A stretch of DNA of 30,422 bases from an uncultured bacterium (GTDB taxonomy: Bacteria > Verrucomicrobiota > Kiritimatiellia > RFP12 > UBA1067). How positions within the stretch are numbered: position 1 is the first letter of the stretch; every line of letters begins with the position of its first letter. The notes below the pieces were generated by a model, which was not told the origin of the DNA, searched no databases, and worked only from the letters and a program-made list of their open reading frames with translations. A program made the position numbers and the translations under genes. Shown here in pieces: positions 18,183 to 26,983 of the stretch. The stretch lies in NCBI GenBank assembly GCA_900547945.1, contig URIT01000026.1:1-30422 (forward strand). Direction: 5' to 3'.

Positions 18183-18198
18183 CGAAGGGAGGATGCTT

Positions 18199-18312
18199 AT
18201 GAGTGAAAACAGAATGTTCTGCTACCAATGCGAACAGACGGCGTGCGGCAGCGGCTGCACGATGGGCGACGTCGACGCCGATCTCGCCGCGCTCGCCGCC
18301 GGAAAACATTAA
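18199..18312 (+). pseudogene. N-terminal remnant of hydroxylamine reductase / hybrid cluster protein
   Basis: A 37-codon frame begins with MSENRMFCYQCEQTACGSGC and stops at TAA 18310-18312. MFCxQCEQT is the hallmark N-terminus of Hcp, a protein of roughly 550 residues, where these cysteines bind an iron-sulfur cluster. The GVCGK that should follow is missing and no further hcp sequence is found downstream. A GGGAGG ribosome site at 18187-18192, 16 nt after queD, is intact, so a short Cys-rich peptide could still be made. It is either a decayed hcp or a small protein derived from it. Confidence 0.55.
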
Positions 18313-18354
18313 CGCCGCACGGCGTCCCGGTCCTTCCTTCCGTCAATCGTCCTA

Positions 18355-18388
18355 ATACCACAACCGCCGACGGCGGTTGTGGTATACT
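18355..18388 (+). promoter_or_regulatory. Perfect palindrome overlapping a TATACT -10 before the AraC gene
   Basis: Two perfect 14-nt arms, left ATACCACAACCGCC at 18355-18368 and its complement at 18372-18385, flank GAC. TATACT at 18383-18388 overlaps the right arm and reads like a -10 element; no good -35 is found 17-18 nt upstream. The position, 57 nt before the regulator's ATG, suits an operator, perhaps for autoregulation. It could instead act as a terminator for queD, although no T-run follows. Confidence 0.5.
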
Positions 18389-18444
18389 GTTTCCTGACTT
18401 TGAACTGAGGTTGTTGCGAGGATGTTGTACGGAAGGGATCGGCG

Positions 18445-19332
18445 ATGGAGTGCGGTAGGGAACGATGGAGCGAGAGCGCGGTTGAGGACGAACGATTGGA
18501 CGGCGTGCCGGGCGTGCGGTTGCGGTCCTTGTCCGATGTCGAAGTGTCACGTAAAGTCATTGTGGACAACGTTTACTTCGTTGGCCTCGGCGTGATGCGT
18601 TGCTATTGCGGACGTTTCCGCTACACCTTCGACGACCGGGAGCCGTTCACGCTGGAGGCGGGCGAGTTGGCCGTCATCTATCCCGAACACTACGTGACGA
18701 TCGAGGCCCTGGAGGCGAAGAACCGGCTGATGTACTGTTTCCTTGACGGGGCGGATGCCGTGCCGTTCTTCGACGGACTGGGTTTCTTCGACTGCGCGCG
18801 CGGACGGACGTCGCCGCGCATCGGCGGCTTCCTCGAACTGCGGAGCCTCGTCGAGGATCCCGCGAACAAGACGCCCGCCGGGCACGCCGCCGCGCTGCGC
18901 TACCTGACGGACATGGTGATTTCCCAGCTGCGCGACCTCAAGATGAACGGCAACGCCTTCCTCTACGAGGCCGCCCGCCTCATTCACGCGAACCTGAAGA
19001 AGGGTCTCGTGCGGCTGGATCCGCTCTGCGCGCAGCTGAAGGTGAGCCGGGCGCATCTCCACAAGGCGTTTGTCGAGGCGGGCTGGCCGAGCCCGTCGGA
19101 GATCATCCGACGCGAACAGCTGCGCCTCGCCGTGCGGCTTCTGCGGGACGGGCGGCTCTCCATCCCCGAGGTCATGGACCGCGCGGGATTCGTCTCGCAG
19201 TCCCACTTCTCCACCTTCATCCGCAAGAAGACGGGCCGCACGCCCTGCGACATCCGCCGTGGACAACAGATTCCAAGAAACGTATGGACTCCTGTCAGAA
19301 CGAAGGCGTCCATCGGCCTGTCAGAACATTGA
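18445..19332 (+). CDS. AraC-family transcriptional regulator
   Basis: The product has 295 residues. Residues 1-150 resemble an AraC-type cupin sensing domain (FRYTFDDREPFTLEAGELAVIYPEHYVTIE). The DNA-binding domain with two helix-turn-helix motifs covers about 175-270: VRLDPLCAQLKVSRAHLHKAF then SIPEVMDRAGFVSQSHFSTF, ending in the classic KKTGRTPCDIRR. GGAAGGGA lies upstream of the ATG. The perfect palindrome just upstream may be its own site. The ligand and targets are unknown; the neighbouring hcp remnant and yccF are candidates only by position. Confidence 0.88.
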   Translation: MECGRERWSESAVEDERLDGVPGVRLRSLSDVEVSRKVIVDNVYFVGLGVMRCYCGRFRYTFDDREPFTLEAGELAVIYPEHYVTIEALEAKNRLMYCFLDGADAVPFFDGLGFFDCARGRTSPRIGGFLELRSLVEDPANKTPAGHAAALRYLTDMVISQLRDLKMNGNAFLYEAARLIHANLKKGLVRLDPLCAQLKVSRAHLHKAFVEAGWPSPSEIIRREQLRLAVRLLRDGRLSIPEVMDRAGFVSQSHFSTFIRKKTGRTPCDIRRGQQIPRNVWTPVRTKASIGLSEH

Positions 19333-19362
19333 ACGTACACAACTAAACAGATAGGATGGACG

Positions 19363-19809
19363 ATGAAGATTGTTAACCTGATTGGAAATGTCATCTGGTT
19401 CGTGCTCACGGGCTGGATCCTGGGGCTTGAGTTCTTGATTGGCGGACTGCTGTGCTGTCTGACGGTCATTGGAATTCCGCTTGGCTTCGCCTGTTTCCGC
19501 CTGGCCGGGTTCTCCCTGTTCCCGTTTGGACGCGAACTGGTTCCGGTGGAGTTTACGGGAGAGAAGAAGGTTGCCGGTTCGGGGTGCTTCAATGGTCTTT
19601 GGTTCCTGTTGTTTGGTGCCTGGATCGCGACCTCGTGCCTGCTCGCGGGAATCATCTATTGCGTGACGATTGTCTTCATCCCGTTCGGTGTGGGTTGTTT
19701 CAAGCTGGCAGGGGCGGCGATCTTCCCGCTTGGCAAGCGCATCGTTTCCGTCGAGGAGGCGAACCGCGTCCGCGAGACGATCCGCACGCAGATCGCGTCC
19801 GCGAAGTAA
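19363..19809 (+). CDS. yccF: YccF-domain inner-membrane protein
   Basis: The product has 148 residues, matching YccF. Two copies of the family repeat are seen: LLCCLTVIGIPLGFACFRLAG with LFPFGREL, and IIYCVTIVFIPFGVGCFKLAG with IFPLGKRIV. Four hydrophobic segments make it an integral membrane protein. The biochemical role of this family is not established. AGGATGG precedes the ATG, 30 nt after araC. It is followed by a strong hairpin. Confidence 0.85.
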   Translation: MKIVNLIGNVIWFVLTGWILGLEFLIGGLLCCLTVIGIPLGFACFRLAGFSLFPFGRELVPVEFTGEKKVAGSGCFNGLWFLLFGAWIATSCLLAGIIYCVTIVFIPFGVGCFKLAGAAIFPLGKRIVSVEEANRVRETIRTQIASAK

Positions 19810-19939
19810 GACACGGTGGTTGCGAAGTGAGATGAAATAAACTCGGCGCGCCGTAGTTTGGTCTTCGATCAACGAACACGGCACGCCGCAGTACGAAGAC
19901 ACGGAGAAGCGTTGAGGACGTTGACCGACCTCAAACCTC

Positions 19940-19979
19940 AAAGACACGAAGACACGGATCCGTGTCTTCGTGTCTTTTA
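19940..19979 (+). terminator. Strong palindromic terminator after yccF
   Basis: Positions 19940-19977 form a perfect 38-nt palindrome centred on GGATCC; the left arm reads AAAGACACGAAGACACGGA. It ends in TTTTA, so it can act as an intrinsic terminator for yccF. Confidence 0.65.
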
Positions 19980-20285
19980 TGAACCTTACCTTCCATTATT
20001 GCCTCATATGTCCGTTTGAACCACTGGTAGCACAGAGCCCACCTCTGGCGGACACGGATGAACGTAGGTCATATCGTCTCCCTCGTCTCCATCGGTTTAG
20101 ACGGGCGGGTAATAACTCTGGAAGGTTTGATTTGTTCGGAACAAATTCATGGATCAGACCGTCGTGAAAGACGGAGAAACAGAAAGGCATAGGCCTAAAT
20201 CAAGAAAAACAGAAGAAAGAAGACCTTCAAGTGAGTCGTATCCACCCCTTCCTGACAGTCTCCACCACCTTAGTCAGGATCATGC

Positions 20286-20492
20286 ATGGGAGAGGAAGAG
20301 ATTGATCGGGTCATTCGGGCAGGATATGCGGACCGCCTTTTGTGGGGGACGGACTTTCCTGTCCTGTCGGCTAGAAGCGGTGAGCCGCTTGCACAGGGGA
20401 TGAGGTGGTCGTAGGCATGGAGGATGAGGGTTTTGCCCTCAATCCGCCTTGACGACAACTTCGCCCGGTTCTTGGGTATGCCGATTGAAAAA
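20286..20492 (+). pseudogene. Degraded C-terminal fragment of an amidohydrolase-family protein
   Basis: One frame reads EEEIDRVIRAGYADRLLWGT then DFPVLSARSGEPLAQGMRW, hits TAG at 20412-20414, and continues in the same frame to LDDNFARFLGMPIEKQ. The RxLxGTDFP block and the closing DNFARFLG are typical of the C-terminus of amidohydrolase-2 TIM-barrel proteins. The rest of the enzyme upstream is missing (TAG at 20271 in frame). It ends directly against the purM terminator. It is a decayed relic, not a working gene. Confidence 0.5.
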
Positions 20493-20530
20493 CAAGGCGC
20501 GGCGTCTGCTATGCAGAACGCCGCGCCTTG
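20493..20530 (-). terminator. Intrinsic terminator of purM
   Basis: Arms CAAGGCGCGGCGT (20493-20505) and ACGCCGCGCCTTG (20518-20530) pair over 13 bp, with extra CTGC/GCAG pairing inside. On the minus strand the hairpin is followed by TTTTT, 22 nt after the purM stop codon. Confidence 0.85.
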
Positions 20531-20551
20531 CCGTGGTACCCGATCTTCAGG

Positions 20552-21616
20552 CTACTTCGAATAGAACACCTGCTCCATGCCGGGCTTGCGCACGCGGATG
20601 ACGCCGATCTGGTGCCACGTCTGGCGCATGTTGCGGAAGACCGTCTTGATGCGCGGCAGCGACGTCTTGGGGACGATCAGGACGAAGCCGATGCCCATGT
20701 TGAAGACACGGTACATCTCGTCGTGGTCGACCTTCCCCTGGCGCTCGATGAACTTGAAGATCGTCGGCACGTCCCACGCCGTGCGGTCGATTTCGCAGGC
20801 GACGGCCTTCGGGAGAACGCGCGGAATGTTGTCCGGGAAGCCGCCGCCCGTGATGTGGGCCATGCCGTTGATCTTGATCTTGTTGTCGAGGAGGCGTCCG
20901 ACGGGCTTGAGGAAGCTCCTGTGGACGGCGAGGAGCGCGTCGCCGACCGTCTGGTTCGTGCCGGGCAGCTTGTCGAAGGGGGACATCTGGCAGATGTCGA
21001 AGAAGACCTTGCGCGCGAGGGAGTAGCCGTTCGTCTGGAGGCCGCCGGAGGGGAGGCCGATGACGACGTCGCCGGCGCGGATGGACTGGCCGGTGACGAG
21101 CTGCTTGCGCGAGACGGTGCCGACGATCGTGCCGGTGAGGTCGTACTCGCCGGCGGGGTAGAGGCCGGGGAGTTCGGCCGTTTCGCCGCCGAGAAGGGCC
21201 ATGCCGTTCTCCTTGCAGGCCTTGCAGAGACCGGCGACGATCTGCTTGAAGACGGGTCCGTCGAACTTGGAGGTGCCGACGTAGTCCATGAAGAAGAGCG
21301 GGCGCGCGCCCTGCACGAGGATGTCGTTCACGCAGTGGTTGACGATGTCCTGGCCGACGGTGTCGTGCTTCTTCATCATCACGGCGACCTTGAGCTTCGT
21401 TCCGACGCCGTCCGTGGAGGAGACGAGCAGGGTGTCCTTGGAACTGCCCTGCGGAAGGCGGCAGAGCCCGCCGAACGACCCGATGCCGCCGACGACATTT
21501 GCGGTCTTCGTCGCGCCGACCAGGGTCTTGACGGCCTTGAGCGCATCCATCTTGTTGTCGATGTTGACGCCGGCGGCGGCGTAGGCGGATTTTGCAGCGG
21601 ACGTGGGACTGGTCAC
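20552..21616 (-). CDS. purM: Phosphoribosylformylglycinamidine cyclo-ligase (AIR synthetase)
   Basis: The product has 354 residues, close to the 345-350 of PurM. The enzyme closes the imidazole ring of AIR in purine synthesis using ATP. Family blocks include SYAAAGVNID-like start (YAAAGVNIDNK), STDGVGTKLKVA, DIVNHCVNDILVQGARPLFF, LLGGETAELPGLY, GLPSGGLQTNGYSLAR and AHITGGGFPDNIPRVLP. The start is GTG at 21616-21614, with AAGGAG about 10 nt upstream on the minus strand. It stands alone, with its own promoter and terminator, divergent from rpoD. Confidence 0.95.
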   Translation of the reverse strand: MTSPTSAAKSAYAAAGVNIDNKMDALKAVKTLVGATKTANVVGGIGSFGGLCRLPQGSSKDTLLVSSTDGVGTKLKVAVMMKKHDTVGQDIVNHCVNDILVQGARPLFFMDYVGTSKFDGPVFKQIVAGLCKACKENGMALLGGETAELPGLYPAGEYDLTGTIVGTVSRKQLVTGQSIRAGDVVIGLPSGGLQTNGYSLARKVFFDICQMSPFDKLPGTNQTVGDALLAVHRSFLKPVGRLLDNKIKINGMAHITGGGFPDNIPRVLPKAVACEIDRTAWDVPTIFKFIERQGKVDHDEMYRVFNMGIGFVLIVPKTSLPRIKTVFRNMRQTWHQIGVIRVRKPGMEQVFYSK

Positions 21617-21670
21617 GACTTTTTTCTCCTTGCTGTTGTTTCGCCCATGAAGGAGGCGAAAATTGGCGAA

Positions 21671-21699
21671 ATTCTACCAAATTTTTTTTCTAGGCGCAA
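21671..21699 (-). promoter_or_regulatory. purM promoter
   Basis: On the minus strand TTGCGC (plus-strand 21694-21699) and TAGAAT (21671-21676) are 17 nt apart, with an A-rich spacer. The start site would fall about 45 nt before the GTG. Its -35 lies 5 nt from the -35 of the divergent rpoD promoter. Confidence 0.6.
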
Positions 21700-21704
21700 C
21701 CCCC

Positions 21705-21734
21705 TTGACGGTCCGGAAGGTAAAATGCTATACT
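21705..21734 (+). promoter_or_regulatory. rpoD promoter
   Basis: TTGACG at 21705-21710 and TATACT at 21729-21734 are 18 nt apart. The ATG is 48 nt after the -10. The context CCCCCTTGACGG recurs at the DGR promoter (26239-26250). Confidence 0.7.
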
Positions 21735-21782
21735 CCCTTCTTGACTTTTCGGCATATACTAGAATTGTAGTCTGGAGTTGTC

Positions 21783-23870
<2,088 letters not shown>

Positions 23871-23902
23871 GGCGGATACCAAAAAGAAAGAAGAAAGACA
23901 AG

Positions 23903-24406
23903 ATGATGATGAGTACGATGATGTTGTTCGCCCAGGCCGTCTGCGAGGCCGGAAAGGTCGGCGCGAAGTGCCCGGTCCATGCGGTCGGCGCGCTTGTGGT
24001 GGGAATCCTGATCGGGTTCTTCCTGGGCCGCCGCGGCAAGGCGTGTGCGTGCAGCGCGCAGTCCAAATCCCAGCAGAAGCGCCGTGAGCCGGCCCCCCGC
24101 CGCGAGGCGCACCCCACCGAGACGCGCCAGCCCATCCCCGCCGGCAGCGTGGAGATCTACGTGGGCAACCTGAGCTACGACCTCACCGAGGCGCAGCTGC
24201 GCAAGGAGTTCGAGGCGTTCGGCAAGGTGGATACGGCGCGCGTCGTGGCGAATGCGTTCAACGGCCGCTCCAAGGGCTTCGGTTTCGTCGTGATGCCGAA
24301 CCGCCCCGAGGCCGAGGCGGCGATCGCGGCGATGAGCGAGAAGGAAGTGCTCGGCCGCAAGATGCGCGTGAACGAGGCGCGCAACACGCTCAAGGACGAA
24401 GCCTAG
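23903..24406 (+). CDS. Membrane-anchored RRM RNA-binding protein
   Basis: The product has 167 residues. Residues 25-42 are a clear transmembrane helix (HAVGALVVGILIGFFLG), followed by a Cys-containing, strongly basic linker (QQKRREPAPRREAHP) and a full RRM at about 84-160: RNP2 IYVGNL at 85-90 and RNP1 KGFGFVVM at 124-131. Bacterial RRM proteins are usually short and soluble (about 80-130 residues), so the helix is unusual; the positive-inside rule puts the RRM in the cytoplasm at the membrane. ATG 23903 is the first of three in a row, after a purine-rich stretch. It lies between rpoD and aroKB, 9 nt before the latter. Confidence 0.82.
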   Translation: MMMSTMMLFAQAVCEAGKVGAKCPVHAVGALVVGILIGFFLGRRGKACACSAQSKSQQKRREPAPRREAHPTETRQPIPAGSVEIYVGNLSYDLTEAQLRKEFEAFGKVDTARVVANAFNGRSKGFGFVVMPNRPEAEAAIAAMSEKEVLGRKMRVNEARNTLKDEA

Positions 24407-24415
24407 GATCGGAAA

Positions 24416-25999
24416 ATGGACGGCCTCTTCCTCTATGGTCCGCCCGGCAGCGGCAAGTCGACGCTGGGAAAGCTGCTCGCGCGGCGCCTCGCGCGCCCCT
24501 TCGTCGACCTTGACGCGGAGATCGAGAAGGCCGCCGGGTGTTCCATACCCGCGATCTTCGCGGCGGAGGGGGAGGCTGGGTTCCGCGCGCGCGAGCTGCG
24601 TGCGCTGGAAGAGGTTTCAACGCGCCCCCGCGCCGTGGTCGCCCTCGGGGGCGGCGCCTTGGTGAACGCGGCGGCGCGCGCGGTCGCGGAGCGTTGCGGG
24701 ACGGTGGTCTGCCTCGACTGTTCCCTCGACGAACTCTGCGCGCGGATCGGCCGGGCGCCGGGCACGCGTCCTCTTGTGGCCGCCGGTGCGGTATCCGCCG
24801 CCCGGACGCGCCTGGAGGGGCTGCTCGCGCGCCGGGCGGCCCATTACGCCAGTTTTCCCCTGCGCCTGGACGTCTCCGACCGTCCGCCGGAAGCCCTTCT
24901 CGACGCACTGGAGATCCTCTTCGGCGCGTTTCGCATCGTTTCCGGCGACGTCCCCTCCGATGTCGTCGTGGGAACGGATCTGCTGGAGACGGTCGGCGAA
25001 CAGGCCGTGCAGCGCGGCCTCGGCCATCGCGCCGTGGTCGTGTGCGATGCGCATACCGCCCCCCGTCTCGCGCCCCGCGTCGTGGATGCGCTCGAACGGG
25101 CGGGCGTTGCGGCCCGCCTTTTTGCAATCCCAGCCGGCGAGGAGACGAAGACGCTCGCGACCGTCCAGACCATCTGGGGCGCGTTTCAGTCTGCCGGACT
25201 CGGCCGCGCGGATTTCGCCGTCGCCGTGGGCGGCGGCGTCGTGGGGGACATGGCCGGCTTTGCCGCCGCCACCTGGATGCGCGGCATCCCGTGGCTCAAT
25301 GTCTCCACCACGCTCCTTTCAATGGTCGACGCCTCAACGGGCGGCAAGACGGGCTGCGACCTCCCGGGCGCGAAGAACATGGTTGGCGCGTTCCATTCGC
25401 CCGCCCTCGTGCTGGCGGACGTTTCGACCCTGCTCACCCTACCGGTGCGCGAAGGACGCTGCGGTCTCGCCGAGGCCGTCAAGCATGCGCTCATCGCAAA
25501 CCCGCCGGGGTTGCGGGAGGGGCTGGCGCGTTTTGCGGCGCTGCGAAACCGTCCGGGCGACGCGACGCTCGCCGATTTTTCCGAGGATCTTCCCGCATTG
25601 GCGTCCTTCGTGGCGCACGCGCTGGCGGTGAAGGTGGACTTCGTGCGGCGCGACCCCTTTGAGAAGGGCGACCGCGCCAAGCTCAACCTCGGCCACACGG
25701 TGGGGCACGCCGTCGAGGTCGCCACGGACTTCGGCGTCCAGCACGGCGAAGCCGTCGCGATCGGCACCGTGGAGGAGGCGCGCCTCGCGGTGCGCCTCGG
25801 CCTCGCCGCGCCCGACTGGCCGGACGAAGTGGCCGCCGCCTTTGCGTCCGTGGGGCTTCCCACGGCCCTTCCCGACGGCCTGACCTTTGCCTCGCTCGCG
25901 GAAATCATGCGCCGCGACAAGAAGAAGGCGGACGGCAGGATCCGTTTCGCCCTCCCCTGCGGCTGGGGCGACGTGCGCCTCACGCTCGTCACCGTTTGA
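24416..25999 (+). CDS. aroKB: Fused shikimate kinase / 3-dehydroquinate synthase
   Basis: The product has 527 residues joining two steps of the shikimate pathway. Residues 1-165 are shikimate kinase: P-loop GPPGSGKST at 8-16, FVDLDAEIE for substrate binding, and ALGGGALVN. Residues 178-527 are 3-dehydroquinate synthase: GEETKTLATV, VGGGVVGDMAGFAAATWMRG, VSTTLLSMVDASTGGKTGCD, EAVKHALI, and zinc ligands in NLGHTVGHAVE and QHGEAVAIG. Each domain is full length, so this is a true fusion. The kinase lacks the usual long basic start but keeps all core motifs. A terminator follows at 26038. Confidence 0.94.
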   Translation: MDGLFLYGPPGSGKSTLGKLLARRLARPFVDLDAEIEKAAGCSIPAIFAAEGEAGFRARELRALEEVSTRPRAVVALGGGALVNAAARAVAERCGTVVCLDCSLDELCARIGRAPGTRPLVAAGAVSAARTRLEGLLARRAAHYASFPLRLDVSDRPPEALLDALEILFGAFRIVSGDVPSDVVVGTDLLETVGEQAVQRGLGHRAVVVCDAHTAPRLAPRVVDALERAGVAARLFAIPAGEETKTLATVQTIWGAFQSAGLGRADFAVAVGGGVVGDMAGFAAATWMRGIPWLNVSTTLLSMVDASTGGKTGCDLPGAKNMVGAFHSPALVLADVSTLLTLPVREGRCGLAEAVKHALIANPPGLREGLARFAALRNRPGDATLADFSEDLPALASFVAHALAVKVDFVRRDPFEKGDRAKLNLGHTVGHAVEVATDFGVQHGEAVAIGTVEEARLAVRLGLAAPDWPDEVAAAFASVGLPTALPDGLTFASLAEIMRRDKKKADGRIRFALPCGWGDVRLTLVTV

Positions 26000-26037
26000 C
26001 AGCTCCCCGATTCGCCCGCGTACCAATCCCGTCCTTG

Positions 26038-26065
26038 CCCCATCTTCGAATGGGGTTTTGATTTT
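26038..26065 (+). terminator. Terminator after aroKB
   Basis: CCCCAT (26038-26043) pairs with ATGGGG (26050-26055) around CTTCGA, a UUCG-type loop, and TTTTGATTTT follows. It lies 38 nt after the aroKB stop codon. Confidence 0.75.
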
Positions 26066-26083
26066 CCCCTGCGGGAGGGCCGC

Positions 26084-26183
26084 GCTCGTGAGAACGCGCT
26101 CGGGAGGGACGCGCTTGTCGTGTCCGCCCACTAGGCTCGTGAGAACGCACTCGGGAGGGACGCGCTTGTCGCGTCCGCCCACT
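26084..26183 (+). repeat. Two 49-nt direct repeats with internal hairpins
   Basis: Copies at 26084-26132 and 26135-26183 differ at two positions and are 2 nt apart. Each contains GGACGCG and a near-complementary CGTGTCC or CGCGTCC around CTTGT, so each can fold into a 7-bp hairpin, perfect in the second copy. No gene is present. They resemble REP-type palindromic intergenic repeats and sit between the aroKB terminator and the DGR promoter. Confidence 0.85.
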
Positions 26184-26243
26184 CCCCTGTAGCCCCCGCC
26201 GCAGGCCCCCGAAAACTTTTTTGAGAAAAGTTCTCCGACCCCC

Positions 26244-26272
26244 TTGACGGAATCCGCCGCTTGTGCTACTCT
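26244..26272 (+). promoter_or_regulatory. Promoter of the DGR operon leader
   Basis: TTGACG (26244-26249) and TACTCT (26267-26272) are 17 nt apart. An AACTTTT/AAAAGTT inverted repeat (26214-26232) ends 11 nt before the -35 and may be an UP element or protein site; nearly the same element with the same 11-nt spacing recurs at 30368. The start should fall near 26279. Confidence 0.65.
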
Positions 26273-26321
26273 TCCACTGTAATCGTTTTCTGTGGTGTGT
26301 GCAGGAAGGAGATCATGTGAC

Positions 26322-26441
26322 ATGATGGCTTTCAGAGCAACGGACATATCCATGTTCCCGAAGCCCCCAGTGACGGGGGGGGGGGGGGCATGTAGCATCT
26401 GCGCGTCCCCGCCGCGTCCTCCCGCACATCCCGCCACCTAA
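26322..26441 (+). CDS. 39-codon leader ORF carrying a G14 tract
   Basis: ATG 26322 follows AAGGAG (26306-26311) at a 10-nt spacing and reads MMAFRATDISMFPKPPVTGG, then through the G run to a Cys/Pro-rich end and TAA at 26439-26441. The G run 26375-26388 encodes glycines. The stop codon lies one base before the left arm of a strong hairpin. Promoter, ribosome site, short ORF and hairpin in this order are typical of a leader peptide / attenuator. With one G fewer, or two more, the frame stays open through the hairpin and joins the next gene's frame (no stop between 26389 and 26877). No known family. Confidence 0.45.
   Translation: MMAFRATDISMFPKPPVTGGGGACSICASPPRPPAHPAT
26375..26388 (+). repeat. 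Homopolymeric tract of 14 G
   Basis: Fourteen consecutive G lie within the leader ORF. Runs of this length slip during replication and are the usual basis of phase variation in other bacteria. The stated length may also be affected by sequencing or assembly error. Confidence 0.95.
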
Positions 26442-26442
26442 C

Positions 26443-26488
26443 GACGGCGCGTCCGCCCCATCTGGGCCGGACGCGCCGTCCGTCTTTT
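26443..26488 (+). terminator. Terminator-like hairpin between leader ORF and DGR operon
   Basis: GACGGCGCGTCCG (26443-26455) and CGGACGCGCCGTC (26468-26480) pair perfectly over 13 bp with a 12-nt loop; GTCTTTT follows. It is 2 nt after the leader stop codon and about 80 nt before the first operon gene, where an intrinsic terminator would switch the operon off unless overridden. Confidence 0.75.
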
Positions 26489-26565
26489 CCCTGCACCCGC
26501 AAGGGCGTGCCCCCGTAACGACGGGAACCCGAAACGAAACGACAGGAATGACAAGGAGAATCCAC

Positions 26566-26877
26566 ATGGAGATGCACATGGAACGAGACGGAGAATGGAA
26601 ACGGAGGGGAGGCGCCGCCGCGCTTGCGTCCGCCCTGCTCGCGGCGGCTGCGCTCCTGCCGGTACGTGCCGGAGACTACCAGTTTATCGTCTCGGGTTAC
26701 CCGGCGGCGAACGAGTCGTATTCCGCCGCCTCGGCGGGGACGGCCCTTGTGACCGCGACGCGGACGAGCCGCAGTGCCGCCGCGCCGGTCGAGGCGCGCT
26801 TCCGCACGCGGGCCGCCTCCGGCGGCATCGCGCTGCGCACGGACAAGTTCGTCGGCACGGTCATCCTCCTCAGATGA
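26566..26877 (+). CDS. Small secreted protein of unknown function heading the DGR operon
   Basis: The product has 103 residues from ATG 26566, which has AAGGAG (26552-26557) at 8 nt; in-frame ATGs at 26548, 26572 and 26578 are alternatives. A basic start (EWKRRGG) and hydrophobic core LASALLAAAALLPVRA form a signal peptide, leaving a mature chain of about 70 residues rich in Ala, Ser, Thr and Arg (GDYQFIVSGYPAANESYSAA, ending TDKFVGTVILLR) that looks beta-rich. No family was recognised. It precedes the DGR target gene by 106 nt without a visible terminator, so the two secreted proteins are probably made together. It may be a partner of the target. Confidence 0.6.
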   Translation: MEMHMERDGEWKRRGGAAALASALLAAAALLPVRAGDYQFIVSGYPAANESYSAASAGTALVTATRTSRSAAAPVEARFRTRAASGGIALRTDKFVGTVILLR

Positions 26878-26983
26878 CGGGGGGCATGCGGCCGAGAACC
26901 CGGCGCGTGGCGTCCGCAGGCGCCCTTCGCAGACGCGCGGCAATCCTCGAAACAGAAATCCAACAGAAGAAGGAGAGAAGCAG

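Larger units (their letters stand above)
19810..20551. other. Gene-poor interval of 742 nt
   Basis: It holds a 38-nt terminator-like palindrome (19940-19977), related direct copies of GAAGACACGG at about 19893 and 19947, an operator-like ATTTGTTC-G-GAACAAAT palindrome at 20130-20146, an amidohydrolase fragment (20286-20492) and the purM terminator (20493-20530). Short open frames at 19970-20167 and 20149-20403 have no ribosome site or family resemblance and were not called. Composition is less GC-rich than the coding regions. Confidence 0.6.

Noticed and set aside
19970..20403. Small plus-strand open frames at 19970-20167 and 20149-20403
   Set aside because: No ribosome sites, no coherent protein features, and the second overlaps the amidohydrolase relic in another frame.
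26066..26243. CRISPR array from the tandem 49-nt repeats
   Set aside because: Only two copies separated by 2 nt, without spacers or cas genes.
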